This document shows, piece after piece, positions 25,464 to 39,104 of a stretch of 64,000 bases of DNA. Positions within the stretch are counted from its first letter, which is position 1. Each line of letters starts with the position of its first letter. The stretch spans positions 820,001 to 884,000 of the forward strand of contig NZ_AEUZ02000001.1 in NCBI RefSeq assembly GCF_000188055.2, written 5' to 3'. Source of the DNA: Streptococcus urinalis 2285-97 (GTDB lineage Bacteria > Bacillota > Bacilli > Lactobacillales > Streptococcaceae). The notes beneath the pieces are model-generated. The model was not told the DNA's origin and ran no database searches. It saw only the letters and a list, made by a program, of their open reading frames with translations. Position numbers and translations under genes: made by a program.

Positions 25464-26111
25464 ATGGTTAAAGGGTTATTAGTCATGGATGTTGATTCAA
25501 CATTAATAAAAGAAGAAGTTATCGATCTCCTGGGTGAGACCTATGGGGTAGGTCAAGAAATTGCAAATATTACAGAATTGGCGATGCAAGGTCATTTAAA
25601 CTTTGAACAATCTTTAAAAGAACGTGTAAAATTATTGAAAGGAATGTCTACGTCATCATTTGATCATATCTTATCTCATATCCACTTAAATGATGGTGCC
25701 AAAGAATTAATTGATTACTTACATGAAAATGATTATAAAGTAGGTCTTGTATCAGGCGGTTTTCATGAAATAGTTAATATTATTGCAAGAAATTTGAAAA
25801 TTGATTTTGTAAAAGCAAATCACCTTGAAATTGCAAACGGAAAATTAACTGGAAATCTTGAAGGTGAAATTGTCACGCCAAATCTTAAAAAAACTATGTT
25901 AATAAAGTGGAGAGACAGTTTGTCGATTGATAAAGAAAAGACAGTTGCAATGGGTGATGGGGCTAATGATATCTTAATGATAAAAGAAGCTGGTACTGGA
26001 ATAGCCTTTATGGCAAAGCCAGCATTGAAAGAAGTTGCGGACACTGAGATTAATTCTGGTAAATTGAGTGACTTGATTCCTATAATAAAAAAGAAAATTG
26101 ACGATGACTAA
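25464..26111 (+). CDS. serB: Phosphoserine phosphatase
   Basis: The 215-residue HAD protein has motif I MDVDSTLI (with both aspartates and the following E-E-V cap start), motif II LVSGGF, the lysine in TPNLKK, and motif III GDGANDILM, all typical for SerB. It removes phosphate from L-phosphoserine in the last step of serine synthesis. The next gene overlaps its end by 8 bases. It starts at ATG 25464 after AAGAAGGTGA. Confidence 0.88.
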   Translation: MVKGLLVMDVDSTLIKEEVIDLLGETYGVGQEIANITELAMQGHLNFEQSLKERVKLLKGMSTSSFDHILSHIHLNDGAKELIDYLHENDYKVGLVSGGFHEIVNIIARNLKIDFVKANHLEIANGKLTGNLEGEIVTPNLKKTMLIKWRDSLSIDKEKTVAMGDGANDILMIKEAGTGIAFMAKPALKEVADTEINSGKLSDLIPIIKKKIDDD

Positions 26112-26661
26112 AGACTATTTGTTGCTCCTAAGAGGAGTTAATGTGGGTGGAAAACATCCTGTAAGAATGGCTACTTTAAAGGATGATTTAGAAAAATTAA
26201 ATTATTCTAAAGTGAGGTCATACATTAATAGCGGAAATATTATTTTTTCATCAGTGGTTGAAAAAAATAAAATAGAAGAACAATTAAAAACTTATTTTAA
26301 TCAACATTATCCATTTTCAATCCCATTTATTTTATTAGAAAAAAATGAACTCGAAAGTGATTTTAGAAGCTTACCCGTATGGTGGCAAAATCAGTATTAT
26401 CGAAAAAATGTTCTTTTTTATCTACAGGATGTCACTAAAGCTATTAAGTTAGGATTAATTGAACAGATTAGTAATAATGGTAATGAAAAGATTCATTTTG
26501 GAAAGAATGCTCTTTTCTGGGCGGTGTTAAATGAAGAAGATTATCAAAAATCTTTTTATCATAAAACATTATTAACGTTACCAATATACAAAAATGTAAC
26601 GGTCAGAAATGAGAAAACCTATCAAAAACTAATCAGTATGTTGACAATAAAAAAAGACTAG
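26104..26661 (+). CDS. DUF1697-family protein
   Basis: The 185-residue protein begins YLLLLRGVNVGGKHPVRM and continues SYINSGNIIF, the hallmark of DUF1697 proteins. Their function is not known. ATG 26104 overlaps the serB stop, so it is translated by coupling; a TTG six bases earlier is less likely. Its stop codon lies in the arm of a bidirectional terminator shared with the opposite gene. Confidence 0.8.
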   Translation: MTKDYLLLLRGVNVGGKHPVRMATLKDDLEKLNYSKVRSYINSGNIIFSSVVEKNKIEEQLKTYFNQHYPFSIPFILLEKNELESDFRSLPVWWQNQYYRKNVLFYLQDVTKAIKLGLIEQISNNGNEKIHFGKNALFWAVLNEEDYQKSFYHKTLLTLPIYKNVTVRNEKTYQKLISMLTIKKD

Positions 26662-26678
26662 TTTGCCTAGTCTTTTTT
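26651..26678. terminator. Bidirectional terminator between DUF1697 and DUF1694 genes
   Basis: GACTAG (26656-26661) pairs with CTAGTC (26667-26672), with A and T runs on the two sides. The stop codons of both convergent genes are within the stem. Confidence 0.88.
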
Positions 26679-27134
26679 GTTTTTATGAAATAAACCTGAC
26701 CAAAAAGATTTCTTTTCTTCTAAAGATGATGACTCTTTTTCTTTTGTTTTTTCAAAAAAGTCGTTTAAAGAAAAAATTGACTCTTTTGAAATTGCATGAT
26801 TGGTGTGAATGACAAGTCCATAAGGTGATTGGGAAGATGATTCTGTTACTATTGTTGCAGCAATACCTTTAGACTGAGCAATTTTCATCAATTGAACTTG
26901 TTGGGAATTTGATAGTTTAGATGCTATTTTAACAAAAAGTGGCTTTTCTTTTTGCATGATACCATCTAAAATAGTATCAAATCGTTTAAGCAGTTGAGCT
27001 TGTTCTGCATCATCGATTGTCAAATATAATAAGACTCTCTCTTCAAAAGTTCCTAAATATTGTCTTTGCTGGTCAGGATCTAGACGTTTTTCGCCTGAAG
27101 CAGCTCTCATTAATTTATCATCTAAATTTGTCAT
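26667..27134 (-). CDS. DUF1694/YueI-family protein
   Basis: The 155-residue protein starts at the ATG ending at 27134, which follows GAAAGGAG on the minus strand; the frame extends to a TTG at 27149 that lies within this ribosome site. MTNLDDKLMRAASGEKRLDPDQQRQYLGTF is partly shown here as NLDDKLMRA and LDPDQQRQYLGTF, matching the YueI family; the fold is related to ribosomal L7Ae-type proteins by sequence pattern. Function is unknown. It is the only minus-strand gene in the first 56 kb. Confidence 0.78.
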   Translation of the reverse strand: MTNLDDKLMRAASGEKRLDPDQQRQYLGTFEERVLLYLTIDDAEQAQLLKRFDTILDGIMQKEKPLFVKIASKLSNSQQVQLMKIAQSKGIAATIVTESSSQSPYGLVIHTNHAISKESIFSLNDFFEKTKEKESSSLEEKKSFWSGLFHKNKKD

Positions 27135-27309
27135 TAAAACTCCTTTCAATCTTTCTTTTTACCATTATAACTTAAAATATCAAGAAAAACATAAATCTTT
27201 AGTTTTCCTGTTTATTTTCAAAATTACAGAAAATAATGATCTTTTCAAAATCTCAAATTTAGTGTAATAATCGTTAAATTAGGATTTCTAGGGCTTTTCA
27301 TTTTCATAA

Positions 27310-28698
<1,389 letters not shown>

Positions 28699-28732
28699 TT
28701 TTTAAGAGATAATGAGTAGAATTTAATTTTGG

Positions 28733-28763
28733 AAAAGCACTAGAAAGAAATTCTAGTGCTTTT
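28733..28763 (+). terminator. Terminator of eno
   Basis: A 13-bp perfect stem (28733-28745 with 28751-28763) flanked by a T-rich end. Confidence 0.92.
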
Positions 28764-28815
28764 TCATTTTTCTCTCATTACCTTACCAAACGACCTTTAA
28801 TTTAGCTGATTACTG

Positions 28816-28824
28816 TGGTATAAT
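28816..28824 (+). promoter_or_regulatory. Extended -10 promoter of queT
   Basis: TGGTATAAT with TATAAT at 28819-28824; TTTAAT lies 17 bp upstream. Confidence 0.65.
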
Positions 28825-28831
28825 GTAAACT

Positions 28832-28920
28832 GTCGTAAAACGACCCTTGGTGCTTAGTTCCCTTTCACCAAGCATATTAGAAACGTAAATGATCCTTAGA
28901 TTATTTGGCGTTAAAGGAGA
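28832..28920 (+). promoter_or_regulatory. preQ1-II riboswitch of queT
   Basis: A short hairpin GTCGT/ACGAC (28832-28844) is followed by the conserved CTTGGTGCTTAG (28846-28857), the closing arm CACCAAGCATATTA (28866-28879), and a 3' part ending in TTAAAGGAG (28912-28920). This matches the streptococcal preQ1-II class, in which ligand binding folds the ribosome site of the downstream transporter gene into a pseudoknot and turns translation off. Confidence 0.9.
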
Positions 28921-28924
28921 AAAA

Positions 28925-29431
28925 ATGAAACAATTTTCAGTTAAAGATTTAGTTCAAATCGCGCTAGTAGCAGCAATCTATGTTGCTTTGACCTTGACAC
29001 CTCCATTAAATGCAATTTCATATGGAATGTATCAGTTTAGAATAGCAGAGATGCTAAACTTCTTAGCATTTTATAATAAAAAATATATTGTTGCAGTGAC
29101 TATTGGGTGTATGATTGCTAACTTTTATAGTTTTTCAATGGTTGATGTCATTGTTGGTGGTGGCTCTACACTAGTGTTTGTAACCTTAGGTGTATACCTT
29201 TTTAAACGTTACCAAAATAGTAAACCAATTCTTGGAATATTCAATAAAGCATTCTTTTATTTTTCTTTCTTTTTTGCAACAAGTATGATTACAGTTGCAG
29301 TTGAGTTAAATTTCTTTGGAATGCCATTCTTATTAACTTGGTTTACAACAGCTGTAGGAGAATTAGCTTCTCTATTAGTTGGTTCACTTATCATTGAAAA
29401 ATTGGCCAAACGCATTGATTTTAAAGCCTAA
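28925..29431 (+). CDS. queT: QueT, queuosine precursor ECF transporter S component
   Basis: The 168-residue protein has five or six membrane segments and the family marks FSVKDLVQIALVAAIYVALT and YQFRIAEMLNFLAF. QueT (COG4708) binds a queuosine precursor such as preQ1 and works with a shared ECF module encoded elsewhere. Start ATG 28925 follows the riboswitch-controlled AAAGGAG. The regulation and the transporter support each other. Confidence 0.92.
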   Translation: MKQFSVKDLVQIALVAAIYVALTLTPPLNAISYGMYQFRIAEMLNFLAFYNKKYIVAVTIGCMIANFYSFSMVDVIVGGGSTLVFVTLGVYLFKRYQNSKPILGIFNKAFFYFSFFFATSMITVAVELNFFGMPFLLTWFTTAVGELASLLVGSLIIEKLAKRIDFKA

Positions 29432-29456
29432 GAACGATGTAATATCGTTCTTTTTT
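29431..29456 (+). terminator. Terminator of queT
   Basis: AGAACGAT (29431-29438) pairs with ATCGTTCT (29444-29451), then T residues. Confidence 0.9.
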
Positions 29457-29499
29457 AGTTGTTTTTAGTCTATGATTTTGGGTAAAAAAGAGTTAAGTG

Positions 29500-31473
<1,974 letters not shown>

Positions 31474-31486
31474 ATAAGGGGTAGTC

Positions 31487-32509
31487 ATGAAAAAACAATT
31501 AAAGGCACGTTTGATTTATAATCCAACATCTGGCCAAGAAATCATGAAGAAAAATGTTGCAGAGGTCTTAAATATTCTGGAAAGCTATGGCTATGAAACT
31601 TCTGCTTTTCAAACAACGCCTGAAGAAAATTCTGCAAAAAATGAAGCAGCTAGAGCTGCAAAAGCAGGTTTTGATTTAGTTATTGCAGCTGGTGGTGATG
31701 GGACAATTAATGAAGTTGTGAATGGCATTGCACCTCTTCCTAAAAGACCTAAAATGGCAATTATTCCAACTGGAACAACTAATGACTTTGCTAGAGCTTT
31801 AAAAATTCCACGTGGAAATCCTATTGAAGCTGCAAAAATTATTGGTAAAAACCAGGTCATTGCGATGGATATAGGTAGAGCTTATGAAAAAACTTACTTT
31901 ATCAATATTGCTGCAGCAGGTTCTTTAACAGAATTGACATACAGTGTACCTAGTCAATTAAAAACGATGTTTGGATACTTGGCATATCTGGCGAAAGGTG
32001 TGGAATTACTACCACGAATAAAAAATGTTCCCTTGAAAATCACTCATGATAATGGTGTTTTTGAAGGAAAAGTTTCTATGATTTTTGCAGCAATCACAAA
32101 TTCAGTTGGTGGGTTTGAACAAATTGCACCTGATGCTAAATTAGATGATGGTCTTTTTACATTAATTTTGGTTAAAACAGCCAACCTTTTTGAAATCGTT
32201 CATCTGATTCGACTAGTGTTAGATGGTGGTAAGCACATTAATGATAGAAGAATTGAATACATTAAAACAAGTAAGATTGAAATAGAACCAAAATCAAAAC
32301 AACGAATGATGATTAATTTGGATGGTGAATATGGTGGCGATGCACCTGTTAAGCTAGAAAATTTTAAGAATCATATTCGTTTCTTTGCTGATACAGATGA
32401 AATTTCAGATGATGCTTTAGTACTTGATACAGAAGATTTAGCACTGGAAGCAATAGCCCAAAAATTTACACATGAAGTAGAAGATTTGGACCAAAACTTG
32501 GAGGAATAG
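31487..32509 (+). CDS. Diacylglycerol/lipid kinase of the DagK family
   Basis: The 340-residue soluble protein has ARLIYNPTSGQ at the start, the catalytic glycine-rich loop AAGGDGTINEVVNG (about 67-80) and PTGTTNDFARAL, all typical of the diacylglycerol kinase catalytic domain (DgkB/YegS/BmrU). It phosphorylates diacylglycerol or related lipids, recycling membrane lipid precursors. It follows ligA by 13 bp with AAGGGG before the ATG. The long acidic C-terminal tail (about 310-340) has no clear function. Confidence 0.85.
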   Translation: MKKQLKARLIYNPTSGQEIMKKNVAEVLNILESYGYETSAFQTTPEENSAKNEAARAAKAGFDLVIAAGGDGTINEVVNGIAPLPKRPKMAIIPTGTTNDFARALKIPRGNPIEAAKIIGKNQVIAMDIGRAYEKTYFINIAAAGSLTELTYSVPSQLKTMFGYLAYLAKGVELLPRIKNVPLKITHDNGVFEGKVSMIFAAITNSVGGFEQIAPDAKLDDGLFTLILVKTANLFEIVHLIRLVLDGGKHINDRRIEYIKTSKIEIEPKSKQRMMINLDGEYGGDAPVKLENFKNHIRFFADTDEISDDALVLDTEDLALEAIAQKFTHEVEDLDQNLEE

Positions 32510-32511
32510 TG

Positions 32512-34836
32512 ATGTTTGATAATACAGTGATTGTGCATTTTCATAGTCAGCACTCAAATTATTTTGACATGAGCATATGGAAGTGGCGTGATGGTAAGAT
32601 GGGAAAGGATGCTTATTTTTCAAGATTTGATAGTTTTGGAGCAGTAGCCAATCTCCAATTTCCCGCTCATTTTACTCTAAGCTATGCCTACCTAATCATC
32701 AAAAATAAAGACTGGTCATTTAAAACCAAAGATTTTAAAGTGAATCGTAACAGCAACCCGATAAAAACGGAAGTTTGGATTGTAGAAGGAGATGAAACAC
32801 TTTATTATTCAAGACAAGCAGCAGTTGCTAGTAAATATTATTCAAGATTTGATAGTACAGCTTTTGACATGGCTGTTAACTCAAAAACATTTGATAAAAA
32901 ATGGGGCTTTGATGGCTGGCTAGGTTTTTCTTATAGTGAAAACGAAACCCAATTTCGATTATGGGCACCTAGAGCTGAACGAGTTGAACTACTTTTTTAC
33001 CATTCAACAAATGAAGAAGCAAGTATCTCTCAAGTTATACCAATGGCTAGAGGAGATCAGTATACACCTGAAAATCACAAAACAAATACTCATGGGGTAT
33101 GGTCTATCAATATTTCAGGTGATATAAACTATCAAGCTTATGCTTATCGCGTTTATCATCGTAAGAGAACATTTATTGAATCCAGAGACCCATATGCTAT
33201 TGCAACCACTGCTAATGGTAGAAGGTCAGTCGTTATTGACAAAAGTCATCTTATTCCTGAAGGGTTTAGTATTAAACACGGAAAAGAAGCTAATTGGAGA
33301 CTTTCAAATCCAAATAAAGCAGTTATCTATGAAATGCAAGTTCGCGATTTTTCAAAATCAAAATCTTCAGGTGTCTCTCCAGAAAACCGTGGAAAATATC
33401 TAGGCGCTATTGAAGAAGGAACGAGAAATGAATTTGGTGATGTGACTTGTTTTGATTATGTTAAAGACTTAGGAATAACTCATATTCAATTACAGCCTGT
33501 CTTTGACCATCATCAAATTTTAACCGAACATGGTGACTATGCTTACAACTGGGGATATGATCCTGAGAATTACAATGTTCCAGATGCCACTTTTTCAAGT
33601 AATCCGCATGAACCCGCTACCAGAATTTTAGAATTAAAACAGTTAGTTCAAGCTTATCACGATGCTGGAATTGGGGTCATCATGGACGTTGTTTACAATC
33701 ATACCTATTCAAACATTGACTCAGCATTTCAATTAATAGTGCCAGATTATTATTACCGCATGAACCCAGATGGTTCATTTCAAAATGGTACTGGTGTTGG
33801 GAATGAAACAGCTAGTGAAAAAGAAATGTTTCGTAAATACATGATTGATTCCCTAAAATACTGGGTTAATGAATACAATATTGATGGATTTCGATTTGAT
33901 TTGATGGGGATTCATGATGTTGAGACAATGAATCTTATCCGTCAAGAAATGGACAAAATTGACCCTAATATTCTTCTTTATGGAGAAGGTTGGGATATGG
34001 GTGTGGGTCTACGTCCAGAAGATAAAGCCAAAAAAGACAACGCCTGGAAAATGCCTAGAATTGGTTTCTTTAATGATGATCAACGTAATGCCATTAAAGG
34101 TGCAGAAGTCTTTGGAGAATTGAAAGTTGGTTTTGTTTCTGGCGCCTCTACAGAAAGTATTGTAGCTAAAGCCATCTTAGGTAGTGATGAGTTGTGCTCT
34201 TACCAAACCCCTTCTCAAGTGTTAAATTATGTTGAAGCACATGATAATTATAATCTCAACGATCTTCTTTGGGAATTGCATCCCAATGATTCTAATCAAG
34301 ACCACCAAAAACGCGTTGAATTGGCAACTGGTATGAATTTGTTGATGCAAGGAATGTCTTTTATGGAACTTGGACAAGAATTTTTAAGAACAAAATGCTA
34401 TCCAACTGGAAAAAACGGACATCTGACACATGAAGATAAAGAAAGAGCCATGAATTCTTACAATGCGCCTGATTTAGTGAATCAAGTTGACTGGAATAAT
34501 GTAACCACTTATCAATCATCAGTAGACTTTGTCAAAAACGTTATCGAAATTAAGTCTAAGACGAATCTTTTTTCAATAGAAGATTATCAAACCATCAGAG
34601 AACGTGTTTATATTGAATCAGCAAAAGAAGGATCTGGTATTATATCTTGGAAAATTTTTGATGGTGATAATACCCATTTTCATTTCACAATTGATGGAAA
34701 AAATATGAAAATTAACATGACAGCAGAAGTAGAATATGATATAATGAATTCAAAAATAAAGCGTTTACATAAACAAGGGTCAACTCTTGAAAATGAATCA
34801 ACGTTGATCCTTGAAAGAAAAAATAATCCAATGTAA
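32512..34836 (+). CDS. pulA: Type I pullulanase, probably cytoplasmic
   Basis: The 774-residue enzyme cuts alpha-1,6 branch bonds in glycogen-like glucans. It has an N-terminal starch-binding part (VIVHFHSQ...SIWKW), a CBM48-like domain (FRLWAPRAERVELLFY), and a GH13 barrel with the pullulanase mark YNWGYDPENYNVP, nucleophile in GFRFDLMG, acid/base in LYGEGWD and third aspartate in VEAHDN. There is no signal peptide or sortase signal, so it acts inside the cell. ATG 32512 follows GGAGGAA and almost touches the lipid kinase stop. A terminator follows, yet its neighbours are the glycogen genes. Confidence 0.92.
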   Translation: MFDNTVIVHFHSQHSNYFDMSIWKWRDGKMGKDAYFSRFDSFGAVANLQFPAHFTLSYAYLIIKNKDWSFKTKDFKVNRNSNPIKTEVWIVEGDETLYYSRQAAVASKYYSRFDSTAFDMAVNSKTFDKKWGFDGWLGFSYSENETQFRLWAPRAERVELLFYHSTNEEASISQVIPMARGDQYTPENHKTNTHGVWSINISGDINYQAYAYRVYHRKRTFIESRDPYAIATTANGRRSVVIDKSHLIPEGFSIKHGKEANWRLSNPNKAVIYEMQVRDFSKSKSSGVSPENRGKYLGAIEEGTRNEFGDVTCFDYVKDLGITHIQLQPVFDHHQILTEHGDYAYNWGYDPENYNVPDATFSSNPHEPATRILELKQLVQAYHDAGIGVIMDVVYNHTYSNIDSAFQLIVPDYYYRMNPDGSFQNGTGVGNETASEKEMFRKYMIDSLKYWVNEYNIDGFRFDLMGIHDVETMNLIRQEMDKIDPNILLYGEGWDMGVGLRPEDKAKKDNAWKMPRIGFFNDDQRNAIKGAEVFGELKVGFVSGASTESIVAKAILGSDELCSYQTPSQVLNYVEAHDNYNLNDLLWELHPNDSNQDHQKRVELATGMNLLMQGMSFMELGQEFLRTKCYPTGKNGHLTHEDKERAMNSYNAPDLVNQVDWNNVTTYQSSVDFVKNVIEIKSKTNLFSIEDYQTIRERVYIESAKEGSGIISWKIFDGDNTHFHFTIDGKNMKINMTAEVEYDIMNSKIKRLHKQGSTLENESTLILERKNNPM

Positions 34837-34852
34837 TTGGATTATTTTTTTT
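34821..34852 (+). terminator. Terminator of pulA
   Basis: A 12-bp perfect stem (34821-34832 with 34836-34847) and a T run; its first arm overlaps the end of the coding sequence. Confidence 0.9.
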
Positions 34853-34899
34853 AGTTTTATAGTTTAAAATTCGAATAGAAGTAAAGAAGGGATGATGCC

Positions 34900-36792
34900 A
34901 TGGATATAAAAAGTCAGGAATACACCTTTGGCATTGGTGAAAATTATCATTTACAAGATTTATTAGGATCACATATTGATGAAGACGGTGGTGCTCATTT
35001 CAGAGTTTGGGCTCCAAATGCTTTAAACGTTGAAATTATTGGTGATTTTACTGATTGGCAAAGTCAACCAATTACTATGACAAAAAATGAATCTGGTATT
35101 TGGTATGGTTATTCAGAAAAAGCAAAATGCCAAGATTTTTATAAATATTTGGTAACTCGAGAAAATGGTCAAAAAATCGAGAAGATTGACCCTATGGCTA
35201 CTTACTTTGAAGCTAGACCAGGTACTTGTGCTATTCTTGAAAAGAATAAAAAATTCAAGTGGCAAGATAGTTTGTGGATGGGTAGACGAAAACGTTTTGG
35301 TTTTAAGGAAAGACCAGTCTCTATATATGAAGTTCATGCGGGATCATGGAAACGGCATTCTGATGGGCGTTCATTTACTTTCACTGATTTAAGAAATAGC
35401 CTGATTCCTTATCTTAAAAAAATGAATTATACCCATATCGAATTTATGCCTCTAATGGCACATCCTTTAGGCCTTAGTTGGGGATACCAATTAATGGGTT
35501 ATTTTGGATTTGAACATACCTATGGGCATCCTGATGAATTTAAAGCATTTGTTGATGAGTGTCATAAAGCGAATATTGGTATACTAGTTGATTGGGTTCC
35601 AGGTCATTTTACTCAAAATGATGATGCTTTAGCTTATTATGATGGAACACCAACATATGAGTATCAAGATCCAAATAGAGCTCATAATATCGGTTGGGGA
35701 GCATTTAACTTTGATTTAGGGAAAAATCAAGTGCAATCTTTTCTCATTTCCAGTGCCTTATATTGGATAGAAAACTTTCATATAGATGGTCTAAGAGTAG
35801 ATGCTGTTAGTAATATGCTCTATCTTGATTATGATCAAGGACCTTGGACGCCAAATAAAAATGGAGAACACACCAATTTAGAAGGAATCGCTTTTCTTCA
35901 AAAGTTAAACTCTGTTATAAAAACCTATCATCCAGATGTTATGATGATTGCTGAAGAGGCAACTTCAGAAATTCCTATTACTAAAGCAATTACTGACAAC
36001 GGTTTAGGTTTTGATTATAAGTGGAATATGGGCTGGATGAATGATATTTTGAGATTTTATCAATATGACCCTTATTATAAGCAATTTGATTATTATTTGT
36101 TAACCTTTAGTTTTATGTATTGTTTCAATGAAAATTATATTTTACCTTTTTCTCATGATGAAGTGGTTCATGGGAAAAAAAGTATGATGCATAAAATGTG
36201 GGGAGATCGTTATAATCAATTTTCTGGACTTCGTAATTTATATGCTTATCAGATATGTCACCCTGGTAAAAAATTATTATTTATGGGTTCTGAGTATGGT
36301 CAATTTCTGGAATGGAAAAGTGAAGAACAGTTAGAATGGTCTAATTTAGAAGATGACTTAAATGCCAAGATGCAGTATTTTACCTCTTATATAAATCAAT
36401 TTTATAAAGATAATAAGCCATTATGGCAAATTGATGATTCTTATGATGGTATTGAAATCATTGATGCTGATAATAAAGAAGAGAGTGTTCTATCTTTTAC
36501 ACGTAAAGATAAAAATGGAAACTTTTTATTATGTATCTTTAATATGACCCCAGTGGAACGAAACCATTTTACAATTGGTGTCCCTGAAGCTGGTATTTAT
36601 GAAGAACTGATTAATACAGAAATGAAAGAATTTGGAGGTGTTTGGACACAACATAATCCAAAAACAAAAACAAGAGAACAATCATGGCGTAACTATGATC
36701 AGACCCTTAGTTTTACACTTCCAGCTATGGGAGCAAGTATTTGGAAATTAAAAAGGCGACTAAAAAAGAAAACAATAAAGTCAACAAAATAA
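34900..36792 (+). CDS. glgB: 1,4-alpha-glucan branching enzyme
   Basis: The 630-residue enzyme makes alpha-1,6 branches in glycogen. It has a CBM48 ([18 protein letters not shown]), then a GH13 barrel with the family marks [24 protein letters not shown], nucleophile in [11 protein letters not shown], acid/base in IAEEATS and SHDEVVHGK, and a C-terminal beta domain. ATG 34900 follows GAAGGGATGATG. First gene of glgBCDA; no strong promoter is seen between the pulA terminator and its start, so some readthrough from pulA is likely. Confidence 0.95.
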   Translation: MDIKSQEYTFGIGENYHLQDLLGSHIDEDGGAHFRVWAPNALNVEIIGDFTDWQSQPITMTKNESGIWYGYSEKAKCQDFYKYLVTRENGQKIEKIDPMATYFEARPGTCAILEKNKKFKWQDSLWMGRRKRFGFKERPVSIYEVHAGSWKRHSDGRSFTFTDLRNSLIPYLKKMNYTHIEFMPLMAHPLGLSWGYQLMGYFGFEHTYGHPDEFKAFVDECHKANIGILVDWVPGHFTQNDDALAYYDGTPTYEYQDPNRAHNIGWGAFNFDLGKNQVQSFLISSALYWIENFHIDGLRVDAVSNMLYLDYDQGPWTPNKNGEHTNLEGIAFLQKLNSVIKTYHPDVMMIAEEATSEIPITKAITDNGLGFDYKWNMGWMNDILRFYQYDPYYKQFDYYLLTFSFMYCFNENYILPFSHDEVVHGKKSMMHKMWGDRYNQFSGLRNLYAYQICHPGKKLLFMGSEYGQFLEWKSEEQLEWSNLEDDLNAKMQYFTSYINQFYKDNKPLWQIDDSYDGIEIIDADNKEESVLSFTRKDKNGNFLLCIFNMTPVERNHFTIGVPEAGIYEELINTEMKEFGGVWTQHNPKTKTREQSWRNYDQTLSFTLPAMGASIWKLKRRLKKKTIKSTK

Positions 36793-36841
36793 ACAAAATA
36801 AACTTTTAGTTTGTCTAGGGTTATTTGGAAAGGAATTCTAA

Positions 36842-37981
36842 ATGAAAAATGAAATGTTAGCGCTAATCCTTGCAGGTGGACAAGGAACACGTCTTGGAAA
36901 ATTGACTCAATCTATCGCAAAACCTGCTGTCCAATTTGGTGGACGTTATCGGATTATTGATTTTGCACTCTCTAATTGTACCAATTCAGGTATACACAAT
37001 GTTGGCGTGATTACACAATATGAACCTCTTGCCCTAAATAGTCATATTGGAAATGGCTCATCTTGGGGTTTTGATGGTATTGATGCTGGAGCAACAGTAT
37101 TGCAACCTTACTCAGCTACAGGTGGAAATAAGTGGTTTCAAGGAACAAGTCATGCTATTTATCAAAATATAGATTATATTGATTCAATTAATCCAGAATA
37201 CGTGTTAATTCTTTCAGGTGATCATATATACAAAATGGATTACGATGAAATGCTTCAGACTCATAAAGATAATTTAGCCAGTTTAACAGTAGCAGTTTTA
37301 GATGTTCCACTAAAAGATGCTAGCCGTTTTGGGATTATGAATACTGACTCTAACGACCGTATTGTTGAATTTGAAGAAAAGCCAGAACATCCAAAATCAA
37401 CAAAAGCTTCTATGGGAATTTATATCTTTAACTGGAGTCGCTTAAGAAGTATGTTACTTGATGCAGAAAAAAATAACATTGATATGTCTGATTTTGGTAA
37501 AAATGTGATACCAGCATATTTAGAATCAGGTGAAAGGGTTTATACTTATAATTTTGACGGCTATTGGAAAGATGTTGGTACGATTGAATCACTTTGGGAA
37601 GCCAATATGGAATATATAGGGGAGAACAATGCTCTAGATAGTCGAGATCTATCTTGGAAAATTTATTCCAAAAATCATATTGCACCACCAAACTTTATTG
37701 CAGAAAATGCGGTCGTCAAAGATTCATTGGTTGTTGATGGTTGTTTTGTTTCAGGAAATGTAGATCACTCTATATTATCAACAGATGTTCAAGTAAAAAA
37801 AGATGCTCATATTAAGGATTCCTTTATTATGAGTGGTGTAACAATTGGTGAAGGAGCAAAAATCACGCGTGCTATCATTGGCGAAGGTGCGGTCATTGGT
37901 GATAATGTTGTCATCGATGGAACAGATGAAGTACAAGTTGTTGGCTACAATGAAGTAGTGGGGGTGCCAAATGAAGATTGA
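36842..37981 (+). CDS. glgC: Glucose-1-phosphate adenylyltransferase, catalytic subunit
   Basis: The 379-residue enzyme makes ADP-glucose from ATP and glucose-1-phosphate, the committed step of glycogen synthesis. The nucleotide loop [34 protein letters not shown] and [10 protein letters not shown] are intact, with a left-handed beta helix at the C-terminus (hexapeptide repeats about 285-365). It overlaps glgD by 11 bases. In Firmicutes GlgC and GlgD form a mixed tetramer. Confidence 0.95.
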   Translation: MKNEMLALILAGGQGTRLGKLTQSIAKPAVQFGGRYRIIDFALSNCTNSGIHNVGVITQYEPLALNSHIGNGSSWGFDGIDAGATVLQPYSATGGNKWFQGTSHAIYQNIDYIDSINPEYVLILSGDHIYKMDYDEMLQTHKDNLASLTVAVLDVPLKDASRFGIMNTDSNDRIVEFEEKPEHPKSTKASMGIYIFNWSRLRSMLLDAEKNNIDMSDFGKNVIPAYLESGERVYTYNFDGYWKDVGTIESLWEANMEYIGENNALDSRDLSWKIYSKNHIAPPNFIAENAVVKDSLVVDGCFVSGNVDHSILSTDVQVKKDAHIKDSFIMSGVTIGEGAKITRAIIGEGAVIGDNVVIDGTDEVQVVGYNEVVGVPNED

Positions 37982-39104
37982 TAAATATACAGCAATTTTA
38001 GGAAGTTCAATTGGTTCTTCAGAAATTGAAGGTTTAACGAAAAACCGTCCATTAGCTAGCTTACCTTTTGATGGGAAATACCGCTTAATAGACTTTAATC
38101 TGTCAAACTTAGCAAATGCTGGTGTAAGAAGCATATACGGTATCTTTAGAGGTCAAAATATTCGTTCTGTTTTTGACCATATGCGTAGTGGTCGTGAATG
38201 GGGATTGAGTACAATATTGAGTCACTATTTCTTAGGCTTTTATAACACAAGTGATGACACAACAGAAGCAGATCAAGATTACTATGAACAAATTCTTACT
38301 TATCTACGTCGTTCTAATTCAGATCAAACCATTTACATGAGTTGTGATATTTTATGTAATATTGATTTAGAGCAAGTTATCCATTTACATAATGCAAATA
38401 ACCGACGGATGACAGTTGTTTATAAAAAGATGTTGCCACACTCTGTTTCAAAATCAAATGATATTTTAGATTTAGATGAGTCAGATACTGTTGTTGGACG
38501 TAGACAAGCAAAACCTGAAGATGGCATTGAAAAAATGTCAGCAGGTATTTATATAGTCAACACTCCTTGGTTGATCAAAGAAATGGAAAAAGAAGCACAG
38601 ATGGAAAAGCCACGTAAGCTTCGTTATCTATTAAGAGACTTATGTGTTGAAGAAGGTGCACTTGGCTTTGAATACACTGGTTATCTAGCCAACATCCATT
38701 CTGTAAAAACCTATTTTGATGCAAATATGGACATGTTGGACCACCAAAAATTCTATTCTTTATTGTATTCTAATCAAAAAATATATACAAAAGTCAAAAA
38801 TGAAGAAGCCACTTATTTTTCTAATGATTCCACTGTAACAAATTCACAATTTGCGTCTGGTAGTATCATAAAAGGTCAAGTAGATTATTCTATTATTTCT
38901 CGGAATTCAATAATTAATCAAGGTGCAAAAGTCAATCATAGTATTTTGTTTCCAAAATCAAAAATTGGTGAAAATGCCACTGTTGAATATGCAATTATTG
39001 ATAAAAGTGTAGAAATTGCTCCAGGTGTCACAGTAAAAGGAACCAAAGAAAATCCAATAGTCATTCAAAAAGGCTCAAAAATTACAGAGGATGTGATTAA
39101 ATGA
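37971..39104 (+). CDS. glgD: GlgD, regulatory paralogue of ADP-glucose pyrophosphorylase
   Basis: The 377-residue protein is related to GlgC over its length but lacks the GGxGTRL nucleotide loop ([13 protein letters not shown] instead). It keeps [10 protein letters not shown] and the C-terminal hexapeptide helix. GlgD of Firmicutes has little activity alone but makes the GlgCD enzyme more active. Its ATG lies inside the glgC end, so the two subunits are translated together. Confidence 0.93.
   Translation: MKIDKYTAILGSSIGSSEIEGLTKNRPLASLPFDGKYRLIDFNLSNLANAGVRSIYGIFRGQNIRSVFDHMRSGREWGLSTILSHYFLGFYNTSDDTTEADQDYYEQILTYLRRSNSDQTIYMSCDILCNIDLEQVIHLHNANNRRMTVVYKKMLPHSVSKSNDILDLDESDTVVGRRQAKPEDGIEKMSAGIYIVNTPWLIKEMEKEAQMEKPRKLRYLLRDLCVEEGALGFEYTGYLANIHSVKTYFDANMDMLDHQKFYSLLYSNQKIYTKVKNEEATYFSNDSTVTNSQFASGSIIKGQVDYSIISRNSIINQGAKVNHSILFPKSKIGENATVEYAIIDKSVEIAPGVTVKGTKENPIVIQKGSKITEDVIK

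Noticed and set aside
28794..28824. A fourth CCCTTTAATGC-type box before queT (CCTTTAAT)
   Set aside because: Only eight bases agree, the spacing to the -10 differs, and it lies in the chromosome before a riboswitch gene.
37778..38134. 118-codon minus-strand frame across glgC-glgD
   Set aside because: Opposite to two well-supported overlapping genes; no initiation signals.
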